This document shows, in pieces, positions 9,220-17,615 of a stretch of 64,000 nt of DNA. Both the position numbers and the translations under genes were made by a program. Position 1 is the stretch's first letter. Each line of letters starts with the position of its first letter. Source of the stretch: Tsukamurella sp. TY48 (GTDB lineage: Bacteria > Actinomycetota > Actinomycetes > Mycobacteriales > Mycobacteriaceae); contig NZ_BPMV01000001.1 of NCBI RefSeq assembly GCF_019656655.1, positions 1,736,001 through 1,800,000 on the forward strand, given 5' to 3'. Below the pieces are notes generated by a model. That model saw nothing but the letters and a program-made list of their open reading frames with translations. It was not told the DNA's origin and ran no database searches.

Positions 9220-10350
9220 TCAGCGGGCGGGCAGCGTCATTGCGAAGGTCGCGCCGGTGCCGGGGCCCTCGGATTCGACCCACAGATGGCCGTCGTGGGC
9301 GGCGACGATGCTGCGGCAGATGGTCAGGCCCACCCCGCTGCCGCCGCTGTCCCGGTCGCGCGCGATATCGGTGCGGTAGAACCGCTCGAAGATCCAGGGC
9401 AGGTGCGCGGCGTCGATGCCGTCGCCGTGATCGACCACGCTGATCTTCACCCGCCGGTGCGAGGCCATCTCCGCCACCACCTCGACCGCGGTCCCGGGCG
9501 GGCTGTGCCGCAGGGCGTTCGCGAGCAGGTTCGCCAGCACCTGCTGGAGCCGCTGGCGGTCGGCGCGGATCGTGGTGCGCCCCAGACGGGTCTTCGACGA
9601 CAGCGCGACGTCCTTGTCCGCGTAGGCCTTCCGGGCGGCCGCCACCGACGACTCCACGAGTTCGCGCACGTCCACCTCGGACGGACGCAGATCCAGCGCG
9701 CCCTCATCGGCGTGCGAGACGGCGAGCACGTCCTCGGTCAGTCGCGCAAGACGGTTGGTCTGCTCCCGCAGCATGGTGACGGTCTCATCGTCGGCCACCA
9801 CCACCCCGTCCTGCATCCCCTCGAGGTACCCGTCGAGAACGCTGACCGGCGTGCGGATCTCGTGCGCCAGATCGGTCAGTAGCCGGCGACGCGACCGCTC
9901 GGTGGATTCCAGGCGGGTGGCCATGTCGTTGAAGGCGGTCACCAGCTCCCCGGCCTCCGGCCCGAGCGAGACCGGCGCCACCCGCACATCGGGGCGGCCG
10001 TCGGCCACCTGCTGGGCCGCGTTCGCCAGCCGCTCCACCGAGCGATTGAGCCGGCGGGCGATCACCAGGCTCAGCGCGATCGACACCACGACGGCCGATC
10101 CGAAGCCGAGGACCACCGCGAGCACGTTCGCCGGTGTGGTGTTGTCCCTGGTGTGGTCCTTCGGATCCGGCAGCCGGATTCCCGCGAAGTGTCCCTCCAG
10201 GATGCTCGGCCACAGCACGAAATCGACCAGGGCCGTCATGGAGAGGGTCACCAGCGACACCAGGACCAGCAGAACCGCCATGCGGGTGCCGATCCCCTGC
10301 CGTGCCAGCCGCTCCCGAATCGGTTCGAGCACCGGTTCGAGAAGTTTCAC
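9220..10350 (-). CDS. sensor histidine kinase
   Basis: A 376-residue two-transmembrane kinase (helices about 24-48 and 75-97) with a short extracytoplasmic loop, HAMP domain at about 98-150, HisKA motif LTDLAHEIRTP with His163, N-box NLLANALRHSP, G1 VDHGDGI and G2 GSGVGLTI. It begins inside the stop of the upstream OmpR-type regulator (ATGA overlap), making them a cognate pair. The small loop suggests sensing within or near the membrane. Whether the pair controls the downstream SulP-carbonic anhydrase gene is inferred only from position. Confidence 0.93.
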   Translation of the reverse strand: MKLLEPVLEPIRERLARQGIGTRMAVLLVLVSLVTLSMTALVDFVLWPSILEGHFAGIRLPDPKDHTRDNTTPANVLAVVLGFGSAVVVSIALSLVIARRLNRSVERLANAAQQVADGRPDVRVAPVSLGPEAGELVTAFNDMATRLESTERSRRRLLTDLAHEIRTPVSVLDGYLEGMQDGVVVADDETVTMLREQTNRLARLTEDVLAVSHADEGALDLRPSEVDVRELVESSVAAARKAYADKDVALSSKTRLGRTTIRADRQRLQQVLANLLANALRHSPPGTAVEVVAEMASHRRVKISVVDHGDGIDAAHLPWIFERFYRTDIARDRDSGGSGVGLTICRSIVAAHDGHLWVESEGPGTGATFAMTLPAR

Positions 10351-11036
10351 CCCTGACCCATTCGGTATCCCACGCCGCGCACGGTACGAACGTAGCGCGG
10401 GTCGCCCGCATCGTCGCCGAGTTTGCGGCGCACCCGGCCGACGTGCACGTCGACCAGGCGCTCATCGCCCACCCAGCCGGCGCCCCAGACGGCCTCGATC
10501 AGCTGTCGCCGGGAGAAGGCGACGTTGGGGCTGCGGGCGAGCACCGCGAGCACGTCGAATTCGGTGGCGGTGAGGTCCACGGCCTGATCGCCCAGGCGCA
10601 CCTCGCGCCCGAGCAGGTCGATCGCGAGGTCTCCGTAGGTGCGGTCGGTGCCGGCACCGTCGGGCATGCGCCGGGGGCGGCGCAGCATGGCCCGCACCCG
10701 GGCCACCACCTCGCGCGGGCTGAAGGGTTTGACCAGGTAGTCGTCGGCCCCGACGGACAGGCCGACGATCTTGTCGGTCTCGTCACCGCGGGCGGTGAGC
10801 ATGAGGACGTAGGCGTCGGAGAACCTGCGCAGTGAGCGGCAGACTTCGAGTCCGTCGATCCGGGGGAGGCCGATGTCGAGGATGATCACGGCGGGGTCGA
10901 GCTCGCGGGCGAGCTGCAGGCCGCGCTCTCCGTCCATGGCCACCGTGACGTCGAATCCTTCGCGGGTCAGATAGTCCCGGACGAGCCGTCCGAGGGCGGG
11001 TTCGTCCTCGATCACGAGGACACTTTCAGTGTTCAT
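10347..11036 (-). CDS. OmpR-family response regulator
   Basis: Response regulator of 229 residues (232 if the upstream in-frame ATG at 11045 is used). Phospho-acceptor Asp lies in IILDIGLPR, the conserved Thr/Lys region is MLTARGDE followed by LVKPFSP, and the C-terminal winged helix contains LTATEFDVL and ends VRGVGYRMG. I prefer the ATG at 11036 because a TACAAT box at 11049-11044 ends 7 nt before it, which fits leaderless transcription. The kinase gene overlaps by 4 bp. The promoter overlaps the divergent promoter of the CtaG gene. Confidence 0.92.
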   Translation of the reverse strand: MNTESVLVIEDEPALGRLVRDYLTREGFDVTVAMDGERGLQLARELDPAVIILDIGLPRIDGLEVCRSLRRFSDAYVLMLTARGDETDKIVGLSVGADDYLVKPFSPREVVARVRAMLRRPRRMPDGAGTDRTYGDLAIDLLGREVRLGDQAVDLTATEFDVLAVLARSPNVAFSRRQLIEAVWGAGWVGDERLVDVHVGRVRRKLGDDAGDPRYVRTVRGVGYRMGQG

Positions 11037-11043
11037 GACATTC

Positions 11044-11053
11044 ATTGTAATAT
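11044..11053. promoter_or_regulatory. overlapping divergent -10 boxes
   Basis: On the plus strand TAATAT at 11048-11053 ends 6 nt before the GTG start of the CtaG gene. On the minus strand TACAAT at 11049-11044 ends 7 nt before the ATG of the response regulator. The two boxes share the TA step at 11048-11049. Both spacings fit transcripts that begin at the start codon. Confidence 0.6.
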
Positions 11054-11059
11054 GCGCAT

Positions 11060-11989
11060 GTGGATATGCCAGCGCCGCCGGCGGCGGCGCCCACCGTGCT
11101 GGGAATGCTCGGGTGGGAGCCGCCGCAGTTACCCCTGCTCCCGGTACTCGCGGCCGTCGCGGCGATCGTCTACCTGATCGGCGTGCGCAGGGTGCGCGCC
11201 CAAGGGCGATCGTGGCACCCGGCGCGGGTGATCAGCTTCCTGCTCGGATGCCTCGCACTGGCCGCCGTCACCGGCCTGAAGATCGAGGCCTACTCCTGGC
11301 ACCTGTTCAGCGCATTCATGTTCCAGCAGCTCACCCTGTCGATCCTGGTGCCGCCCCTGCTGGTGGGCGGGGCACCCGGCGTCCTGCTGCTGCGCGCCAC
11401 CCCGCACCACGGCGCGGGCAAGGTGGTGCTCGGCGCCGCCCTGGGGCTGCTGCGCAGCCGGGCGCCCAGGATCCTGCTGCACTCCGGCTTCACCATCCCG
11501 CTGTTCCTGATCAGCTATTACGGCGTGTACCTCAGCGGCATCATCGACCGGATCGGCGGCAACTGGTTCGGTCACACGGCCCTGCAGCTGTTCTTCCTGG
11601 GCGCCGGGATCCTGTTCATCCTGCCGATCATGTCGGTGGGCCCGCTGCCGGGCCGCGACTCCTGGCTCATGCGCTTCTTCGACATCTTCATCGAGATGCC
11701 CTTGCACGTCTTCATCGGCGTGATGCTGATGATGGCCACCACGCCGATGGTCGCGATGTTCGCCTTCCCGCCACCGGAATGGGGCATCGACCCGGTGCGC
11801 GACCAGACCATCGCCGGCGCCCTCGCCTGGTCGTACGGCGAACCGGTCGCGATGGTCACCGTGTGCATCTTCGCGCTGCGCTGGCGCCGCGCGGAGAACC
11901 ACGACTCCGAGCGGGCCGGCGCCGAGGTCCGCGAAGACGACGAGCGGGCCGCCTACAACGCCTACCTGGAGCAATTGCGCGGCCGGTAA
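11060..11989 (+). CDS. CtaG-like cytochrome c oxidase assembly protein
   Basis: A 309-residue membrane protein of the caa3-type CtaG family, which helps deliver copper to cytochrome oxidase. About seven transmembrane helices are visible. The conserved His-containing positions of the family are present, in YSWHLFSAFMFQ, in the ATPHHGAG loop and in EMPLHVFIGVML. The C-terminus is a charged cytoplasmic tail. The start is GTG at 11060, with ATG at 11066 as an alternative; a TAATAT box ends 6 nt before 11060. A second CtaG domain lies in the CopD fusion at 25.9 kb, so the genome carries at least two. Confidence 0.85.
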   Translation: MDMPAPPAAAPTVLGMLGWEPPQLPLLPVLAAVAAIVYLIGVRRVRAQGRSWHPARVISFLLGCLALAAVTGLKIEAYSWHLFSAFMFQQLTLSILVPPLLVGGAPGVLLLRATPHHGAGKVVLGAALGLLRSRAPRILLHSGFTIPLFLISYYGVYLSGIIDRIGGNWFGHTALQLFFLGAGILFILPIMSVGPLPGRDSWLMRFFDIFIEMPLHVFIGVMLMMATTPMVAMFAFPPPEWGIDPVRDQTIAGALAWSYGEPVAMVTVCIFALRWRRAENHDSERAGAEVREDDERAAYNAYLEQLRGR

Positions 11990-11998
11990 CGTGGGGAC

Positions 11999-12706
11999 AT
12001 GCAGCGAGCCCGCCTGGTGATCATCGCGGGCGCGATCTTCTATTCGGCGTGGATCTTCGCCCCCACCCTCGGCTCCACCCTCAACGGACTGCGGTCCTAC
12101 GTGAGCGAGGTGGCGGCCACCGGCCAGCCCTACGCCCAGTTCTTCCGCGCCACCGACCTGCTGGCCGGCACCTGCTTCATCGTGGGCGCCGCGCTGTGGT
12201 GGAAGGCCGCCCGGCCCGAGTCACGATTCGCCTGGGCCTGGATGGGCGGCATGATCGTGCTGGGCGCGGCCACCATGTGCGATGCGCTGCTGCCGCTGTC
12301 CTGCACGCCCACCGCCGATGCCACGTGCGCCTACCGCGAGGCCAACGGGCAGGTCCCGTTCACCCACCTCGCGCACGCCTACTCCTCGGGACTCGCCGGA
12401 ACGGGCGGGGCCGTGGCGGTGCTCGCCTGGGGCGCCTGGCTGCTGCGCGGCGGGCACGACGGTGCGCTGCGCACCGTCCGGCCCGTCACCGTGGTCGCGT
12501 TCGTCGCGGGACTGACCTACCTGATCGCGTCGGTGTGGACGCTGGCCGCGATGGCGATCACCGATCCGGACCTGTATCTCGGTGTGGCGCAACGCCTGCA
12601 GATCGCGGGGCTCACCGTGTGGCTGGTGCTCATCGCCCTGCCGATACCGGTACGCCCGCCTCCTGATCCGCCGCCTCCTGATCCGCCGCCGCCAGTACCG
12701 AGCTGA
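11999..12706 (+). CDS. DUF998 membrane protein
   Basis: A 235-residue protein with six to seven transmembrane helices that resembles the DUF998 family of unknown function. It begins 9 nt after the CtaG gene and is probably cotranscribed. The C-terminus is a proline-rich tail made by a perfect 15-bp tandem repeat (12658-12687). The last 77 bp overlap, in convergent orientation, the 3' end of the ArsR-type regulator, so both tails are constrained by the same DNA. No catalytic motif is seen. Confidence 0.75.
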   Translation: MQRARLVIIAGAIFYSAWIFAPTLGSTLNGLRSYVSEVAATGQPYAQFFRATDLLAGTCFIVGAALWWKAARPESRFAWAWMGGMIVLGAATMCDALLPLSCTPTADATCAYREANGQVPFTHLAHAYSSGLAGTGGAVAVLAWGAWLLRGGHDGALRTVRPVTVVAFVAGLTYLIASVWTLAAMAITDPDLYLGVAQRLQIAGLTVWLVLIALPIPVRPPPDPPPPDPPPPVPS

Positions 12707-12968
12707 GCAGCCCGGGGTACACGTCCTCCACATCGTCGAGCCGGAGTTGCTGGCGCGCCTGCGCACCCTCATCGGCGCGCCGGGTGACGCCCGCCTCCCG
12801 GAGCACCTTGAAGTGATGGCTCGCCGTGGCCTTGGTGACCCCGTCGTAGAGCTCCGCACAGGCCAGCGGCCGCTGCTCGCGATGCAGACGACGAACCATC
12901 TCCAGGCGCACCGGATCGGCGAGCGCGGCGAGGACGGTCTGCAACGGGGCGACGGGGCTGTCGGGCAT
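12630..12968 (-). CDS. ArsR-family transcriptional regulator
   Basis: A 112-residue winged-helix regulator. The fold is evident from LADPVRLEMVRRL, then ACAELYDGVTKATASHHFKVL, then a wing. It has no clustered cysteines, so the metal-sensing type is unlikely; it is closer to metal-independent ArsR proteins. The ATG at 12968 gives the usual family N-terminus. It is divergent from an MFS transporter, and TCGAAC/GTTCGA repeats lie in the gap, so it probably represses the pump. The tail carries a duplicated DQEAA unit from the tandem repeat shared with the DUF998 gene. Confidence 0.88.
   Translation of the reverse strand: MPDSPVAPLQTVLAALADPVRLEMVRRLHREQRPLACAELYDGVTKATASHHFKVLREAGVTRRADEGAQARQQLRLDDVEDVYPGLLSSVLAAADQEAADQEAGVPVSAGR
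12658..12687. repeat. 15-bp tandem duplication inside two overlapping genes
   Basis: GCCTCCTGATCCGCC occurs twice head to tail. It encodes a repeated proline-rich PPPDP unit in the plus-strand DUF998 gene and a repeated DQEAA unit in the convergent ArsR gene. Confidence 0.85.
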
Positions 12969-13003
12969 GGCTCTCGTTTCCTGAGATAACGGTTTGATCT
13001 TGA

Positions 13004-13047
13004 TCGAACTTGACTGTACTCTCGTCTTGGTTCGACGTCCATCGAAC
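13004..13047. promoter_or_regulatory. candidate ArsR operator with TCGAAC repeats
   Basis: Three copies of the same hexamer lie in the gap before the MFS gene: TCGAAC at 13004-13009, GTTCGA at 13030-13035 and TCGAAC at 13042-13047. The last two form an inverted repeat with a 6-base spacer. A TTGACT at 13010-13015 could be the -35 box, although no good -10 box follows. Confidence 0.5.
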
Positions 13048-13071
13048 TCGGAACCACCGGAAGGCATGCCG

Positions 13072-14301
13072 ATGAGCATCACCGAGCACCAGCGCAGCGC
13101 GGCCCGGCCGCACCCGCAGGCCTGGTCGTTCGCGCTCCTGCTCACGCTGCTCGCACTCGCGCTCGGCGTCTCCGGGCTGCCCTCCCCGCTGTACCCGATC
13201 TACCAGCAGCAGTGGCACCTGTCGGCCCTGTCGACCACGCTCGTCTTCGCCGTCTACGCGATCGGTGCGCTCGGCGCGGCGCTCACCGTGGGCCCCATCT
13301 CGGACGCGATCGGCCGCAAACCCGTGCTGCTGGTCGCGGTCGCGACCATCCTGGTGGGCCTGGTGATCTTCCTGTTCGCCGGCGCCGAATGGCAGCTGAT
13401 CCTGGCGCGATTCCTGCACGGCGCCGCCATCGGCTCGATCACCGTGGTCGCGGGCGCGGCCCTGCTGGACGTGCGACCCCAGGAGGGCGCGCGCAACGGC
13501 ATGCTGTCCGGCGTCTTCCTCAACGTGGGCATCGCGGCCACCGCGCTCGGCGCCGCCGCCGTCGCGCAGTACGCACCCAGCCCGCTGCGCACCCCGTTCA
13601 TCGCCATGGGCGTGGTGGTGCTGGTGATCCTGATCGGCGTCATCGCCCTCGTGGAACCGCACTTCGGGCGCACCGGCGGCCGGGTCCGGTTCTCCCGCCC
13701 CAGCGTTCCCGGCGAGATCACCTCCGACTTCTGGTTCTCCGGCATCGGCATCATCACCGCGTGGTCGGTGCTCGGCGTCTTCCTCAGCCTGTACCCGGCG
13801 CTGGTGCAGCACGTGACCGGGCACCGCTCGGTGATCTTCACCGGCATGCTGGTGGCCATGATGGCCGTGGCCTCCGCCGTGGCGCAGTACGTGGGCGGCC
13901 GGTATCCGGCGCGCCCCACCGCCATCGTCGGCGATCTGGGGCTGGTGGTCTCGCTGGGCCTGGCCGTGGTGGCCGTGCACTCCGGCATCACCTGGCTGAT
14001 CATGGTCGACACCGTGGCCCTCGGCGCCACCTTCGGACTCGCCTTCGGCGGCTCCCTGCGGCACCTCGCCTCCGTCGCGCCCGCGCACGCCCGCGGACAG
14101 GTGATGAGCGCCTACTACCTGCTGGGCTACCTCGCGATGGGCGTGCCCACCGTGATCGCCGGCTACCTGGCCACCGAGTACGGCACCGCCGCGATCTTCC
14201 CGTGGTTCGCCGCCGCCGTCGCCTCCGGCTGCCTCATCGCCGCCGCGATCGGCATGCGCAGCGGCCGCGCGCGCCCCGTCGTCACCGAGCGGGTGGTCTA
14301 G
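13072..14301 (+). CDS. MFS transporter, probable drug efflux
   Basis: A 409-residue major facilitator with about 12 transmembrane helices and the family loop 2-3 motif GPISDAIGRKP. It resembles proton-coupled efflux pumps. I prefer the ATG at 13072 because GGAAGG lies 7 nt upstream; the in-frame ATG at 13066 is too close to that site. A divergent ArsR regulator and repeats in the gap suggest substrate-inducible expression. The stop overlaps the convergent L,D-transpeptidase gene by 4 bp. The substrate is not predictable. Confidence 0.9.
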   Translation: MSITEHQRSAARPHPQAWSFALLLTLLALALGVSGLPSPLYPIYQQQWHLSALSTTLVFAVYAIGALGAALTVGPISDAIGRKPVLLVAVATILVGLVIFLFAGAEWQLILARFLHGAAIGSITVVAGAALLDVRPQEGARNGMLSGVFLNVGIAATALGAAAVAQYAPSPLRTPFIAMGVVVLVILIGVIALVEPHFGRTGGRVRFSRPSVPGEITSDFWFSGIGIITAWSVLGVFLSLYPALVQHVTGHRSVIFTGMLVAMMAVASAVAQYVGGRYPARPTAIVGDLGLVVSLGLAVVAVHSGITWLIMVDTVALGATFGLAFGGSLRHLASVAPAHARGQVMSAYYLLGYLAMGVPTVIAGYLATEYGTAAIFPWFAAAVASGCLIAAAIGMRSGRARPVVTERVV

Positions 14302-15644
14302 TTCCCCGGGGCCACGGAGCTCGGCGCCGATGACGGAGCCGGACCCGAACCCGCACTCGGCGTGGTGCTCGGGGTCTCGTCGACCGGAGCGCCCCCGGCC
14401 ACCCAGGTGGCCCACGGCACCGTCCAGTCGCCGTTCTGCCACTGCTCCAGCGGCGGACCGCCGGTGTTGCGGACCTCGACCACATCGCCCGGCTGGCTGA
14501 GCTCGAAGAACCACTGCGCGTTCGCGGGGCTCAGGTTCAGGCAGCCGTGCGACTCGTTGCGCACGCCCTGCGCGCCGATGTTGTCCAGCGCGTGCAGGTA
14601 GATGCCGTCGTTGCTGATCCGGGTGGCCCAGCCGATGGTCTGCTTGTAGCCCAGCCGCGAGTTGATCGGCAGGCCGTAGGTGGACGAGTCCATGATCACC
14701 GGATTCGCCTTGTCCAGCACCGTGTACACGCCGCGCTGCGTCCAGAAGTGCAGCGTCTTGCCGTTCACCACCTCGGTGCCGCCCTGCCCCATCGACGTGG
14801 GCATCGACCGCACCATCTGGCCACCCACGAAGACCTGCACCTGCTTGGTGTTGTCGTCGGCGATCGAGACGTGGGATTCGCCGATGCTGAAGGTGATCGC
14901 GATGTCCTTCTCGCCCCACAGTCCGGGGCTGACCTGCTTGCCGAAGGCGTTCACCTCGATCGAGACCTTGGTGCCCGAGGGGTAGTAGTCCTTGGGCCGC
15001 CAGGCGACCGTCTTATCGGTGGTCCAGCTCCACGCGCCCTCGACGGGCGGCGTGGTGGTCGCCTTGAGCAGCTTCTGCGCCATCGAGCGATCCTTGATCG
15101 GCTCGTCGAAGTGCACCACGGCCACCTGGCCCACGCCGTACACGGCACCGTCGTTGAGCGACATGCCGCCGGTGTTCTCGAAGTAGGGCAGCGTCTTGTT
15201 GGTCTCATCGACCACCACCGTGCTGAACGTGGTCTTGTGCTCGCGCGGCTGGCCGAGCGTCTCGTACTTCGCGACCAGGGTGTACACGCCGTTGTAGGCG
15301 AGCGGCTTGGCGGGCTTCCACGACAGCATGTCGGTGGACAGCTTCCCCTCCACGGCGACGCCGTTGGCATCGGTGAGGGTGACCGAGCCCAGCACGGCCT
15401 TGGCGATCGACACCGAGACCGGGGCGATCGGGCTCACGTCCTTCGCACCGTCGGCCGGGGTCACGGTGATCTCGGCCGGATCCTTCGCTGGGGTCGACGG
15501 TGCCGCGTTCTTGCCGCCCACATCGCCGATCGTGCAGGCACCGGCGACCAGCGGCACCGCCGCGGCGGCGCCGATGAGCACCGTCCGTCGCCCGACCAGC
15601 TGCTGACCGCCGCTCCGGGCACGTTTGAATCGCGTCACGTACAT
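14298..15644 (-). CDS. L,D-transpeptidase, LdtMt2-like lipoprotein
   Basis: Predicted peptidoglycan cross-linking enzyme that makes 3-3 links between meso-diaminopimelate residues. The N-terminus has a twin-arginine motif (GRRTVLIG), a hydrophobic stretch and a lipobox-like VAGAC, so the product is probably exported and anchored to the outer leaflet. Immunoglobulin-like domains cover about residues 50-240. The YkuD catalytic domain carries SHGCLNLS with nucleophile Cys368. The tail is rich in Ser, Pro and Thr. The 448-residue size fits the mycobacterial class. A GTG at 15638 has a better-placed GAGGGG upstream than the ATG at 15644 and may be the true start. Confidence 0.92.
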   Translation of the reverse strand: MYVTRFKRARSGGQQLVGRRTVLIGAAAAVPLVAGACTIGDVGGKNAAPSTPAKDPAEITVTPADGAKDVSPIAPVSVSIAKAVLGSVTLTDANGVAVEGKLSTDMLSWKPAKPLAYNGVYTLVAKYETLGQPREHKTTFSTVVVDETNKTLPYFENTGGMSLNDGAVYGVGQVAVVHFDEPIKDRSMAQKLLKATTTPPVEGAWSWTTDKTVAWRPKDYYPSGTKVSIEVNAFGKQVSPGLWGEKDIAITFSIGESHVSIADDNTKQVQVFVGGQMVRSMPTSMGQGGTEVVNGKTLHFWTQRGVYTVLDKANPVIMDSSTYGLPINSRLGYKQTIGWATRISNDGIYLHALDNIGAQGVRNESHGCLNLSPANAQWFFELSQPGDVVEVRNTGGPPLEQWQNGDWTVPWATWVAGGAPVDETPSTTPSAGSGPAPSSAPSSVAPGN

Positions 15645-15665
15645 CCCCTCATCGTCGACCGCAGT

Positions 15666-16307
15666 CTAACGATCTCCGGTGACGTCTCCGTTTCCGAAAC
15701 GCTCCCGGTGCACCGCCGCAGACAGCGGGCGCCGATCGCGCCATCCGAATCGTTCCAGGTCAGGGACTTCCTGGAAGCGTGTGACCGGTCCCACACATAA
15801 CCACGCCACAATATGAACGTGTTCCGGTACGCCGACCAGTTCGCGCAGTGCGGGTTCGCGGTAGAAGGACACCCAGCCCACCCCGACGCCCTCCGATGTG
15901 GCCGCCAGCCACAGGTTCTGGATGGCGAGCGCCACCGAGAGATGGCCGGTCTCGTCGATGGTGTGCCGGCCCAGGATGTTGGCGCCGCCGCGGGTGGGGT
16001 CGTAGGTCACCACGACACCGGTGCGCGAGCTCTCGATGCCCTCGATGACGATCGGGTTGAAGGTCTCGCGACGGTCCTCGGGCAGCGACCGGGCGAAGTC
16101 ATCACGGCACCGCCCCACGTGCGCGGCGAAGGCGGCCAGCGTGGCCGGGTCCTGCACCACCACGAAGTCCCAGGGCTGGGTGTTCCCCACGCTGGGTGCG
16201 CTGTGCGCGGCCCGCAGCAGCCGGGTGAGGCGGTCCTCGTCGATCAGCTCGCCGCTGAACTCGTTGCGCACATCGCGGCGCGCGCGGATCGCCTCGAAGA
16301 CGTCCAT
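15666..16307 (-). CDS. bluB: 5,6-dimethylbenzimidazole synthase BluB
   Basis: A 213-residue flavin-dependent nitroreductase-fold enzyme. BluB fragments reduced FMN with oxygen to form 5,6-dimethylbenzimidazole, the lower ligand of vitamin B12. Family hallmarks are visible: ERRDVR-like ARRDVRNEF near the start, APSVGNTQPWDF, DPTRGGANILGRHT, VALAIQNLWLAA and GVGVGWVSFY. The start overlaps the stop of the GNAT gene by one base (TGATG). It is the third gene of a TetR-GNAT-BluB operon, with no other cobalamin gene nearby, which is unusual placement. A general nitroreductase role is the main alternative. Confidence 0.85.
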   Translation of the reverse strand: MDVFEAIRARRDVRNEFSGELIDEDRLTRLLRAAHSAPSVGNTQPWDFVVVQDPATLAAFAAHVGRCRDDFARSLPEDRRETFNPIVIEGIESSRTGVVVTYDPTRGGANILGRHTIDETGHLSVALAIQNLWLAATSEGVGVGWVSFYREPALRELVGVPEHVHIVAWLCVGPVTRFQEVPDLERFGWRDRRPLSAAVHRERFGNGDVTGDR

Positions 16308-16804
16308 CAGGAACCGTCGAACTGGCTCGCCAACGATCCGAGGGCATCGCCGGTGAGGCGCTGCGTGGTCCAGTCGTCCATCGGGACGGCGCCGAGCGCC
16401 CGGTAGAAGCCGATCGCCGGGGTGTTCCACTCCACGACGGTCCACTCCAGCCGCGGGTATCCGCGGTCGGCGCACAGCTTCGCCAGCGAGGCGATGAGCT
16501 GCTTGCCGTGGCCGCCGCCCCGCGAGGTGGAACGGACGTACAGGTCCTCGAGCCAGATGCCGTAGCCGCCGGTCCAGGTGGAGAAGGTGCGGAAGAAGAC
16601 GGCCATGCCCACGGCCACCTCGGCGCCGTCTTCGCCGGGCTCGGTGGCCAGGTGCGCGAACACGGCCGGGTGCTCGCCGAACAGCGCCTCGTGCAGCTGC
16701 TCCTCGGTGGCGACGGCCGCATCGGGAGCCTTGTTGTAGGCGGCCAGCTCGGAGATCATCGCGAGCAGCTCGGGGACATCAGCGGGTGTAGCCGGGCGGA
16801 TCAT
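16307..16804 (-). CDS. GNAT-family N-acetyltransferase
   Basis: A 165-residue acetyltransferase. It starts IRPATPADVPEL, has the acetyl-CoA loop in SRGGGHGKQLIASL (the Q/RxxGxG/A-type pyrophosphate loop) and the C-terminal WNTPAIGFYRALGA. It resembles the diamine/spermidine-like N-acetyltransferases, but the substrate is not clear. The ATG at 16804 overlaps the TetR stop by 4 bp and the stop overlaps the bluB start by one base, so the three genes are translationally coupled. Confidence 0.88.
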   Translation of the reverse strand: MIRPATPADVPELLAMISELAAYNKAPDAAVATEEQLHEALFGEHPAVFAHLATEPGEDGAEVAVGMAVFFRTFSTWTGGYGIWLEDLYVRSTSRGGGHGKQLIASLAKLCADRGYPRLEWTVVEWNTPAIGFYRALGAVPMDDWTTQRLTGDALGSLASQFDGS

Positions 16805-17415
16805 GAAGCTCCTTCGGTTGCGGCCGCGGTCTGCGCGGCGATCGCGGGCATCAGGCACTCACGGACCACCCGGCCCGCGGCGTACGGATCGTCGAAACTG
16901 ATCAGCCCGTCCGGCGCCAGCAGCACCGAGTGCCCCACACGCGCGAAGATCTCGGCGATCGGCTTCGGATCGAACGGCGGCAGATCACCCTTGTCCTGGA
17001 AGCCCTCGATGATGTTGGCCGCGAAGGTCCGCCCGATCTCGATGAGCATCGCCCCGCCCTGCGCGATCATCGGCAGGCCCACCACCACGTTACCGTCGCC
17101 GATCCCGCGGATCAGCGGGCGCCGGTGCGCCTCGCGGAGGAAGGCCACGAAGCCCTCGGTGAGCGCCTCCTCCACCGTGGGCAGGCCCGCGATCTGCTGC
17201 TCGATGGTCTTGAGCAGTTGTTCGGCCTCGTACCGGATGGCCTGTTGGACGAGGTTGTCCTTGCGGTTGAAGCGGCGGTACACGGTGGCCACGCCGATGC
17301 CCGCGAGGTTCGCGACGTGCTCCATGGTGGTACGCGAGATACCGACGCTGCCGATGCTCGCCACCGCCGCAGAGAGGATGCTCTGCGCGGTCTGATCGTT
17401 TCTGCCGGGACTCAC
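16801..17415 (-). CDS. TetR-family transcriptional regulator
   Basis: A TetR repressor of about 204 residues. The N-terminal helix-turn-helix is AAVASIGSVGISRTTMEHVA followed by GIGVATVYRRFNRKDNL. The C-terminal domain is variable and presumably binds a ligand. The frame stays open to 17493, with ATGs there and at 17457, but a TAGAAT box at 17429-17424 followed 8 nt later by GTG points to 17415. It leads a coupled operon with a GNAT enzyme and BluB, which it probably autoregulates. Confidence 0.87.
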   Translation of the reverse strand: MSPGRNDQTAQSILSAAVASIGSVGISRTTMEHVANLAGIGVATVYRRFNRKDNLVQQAIRYEAEQLLKTIEQQIAGLPTVEEALTEGFVAFLREAHRRPLIRGIGDGNVVVGLPMIAQGGAMLIEIGRTFAANIIEGFQDKGDLPPFDPKPIAEIFARVGHSVLLAPDGLISFDDPYAAGRVVRECLMPAIAAQTAAATEGAS

Positions 17416-17615
17416 AACGTCCGATTCTAGGCTTGTGACCCCGCCGGGAAGGTTCATGATGGCAAGAACCGCCCGGAATTGTGGTTCGTTCATGCCACAT
17501 CAAGGGCCGGTGGCCGGGCGCGACGGGCCGCGGACCGCACCCCAGCACCTCGTCGTCACCGCGTTCGTGCACGCGCGATTCGCCCCGCTCGGCACGGGGA
17601 TTGCGTGGTGAGACA

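Noticed and set aside
12769-14919. A 716-codon open frame on the minus strand across the ArsR, MFS and transpeptidase region
   Set aside because: It runs opposite to a clear MFS gene, is rich in Arg, Gly, Ala and His with no domain, and is the usual by-product of high GC third positions.
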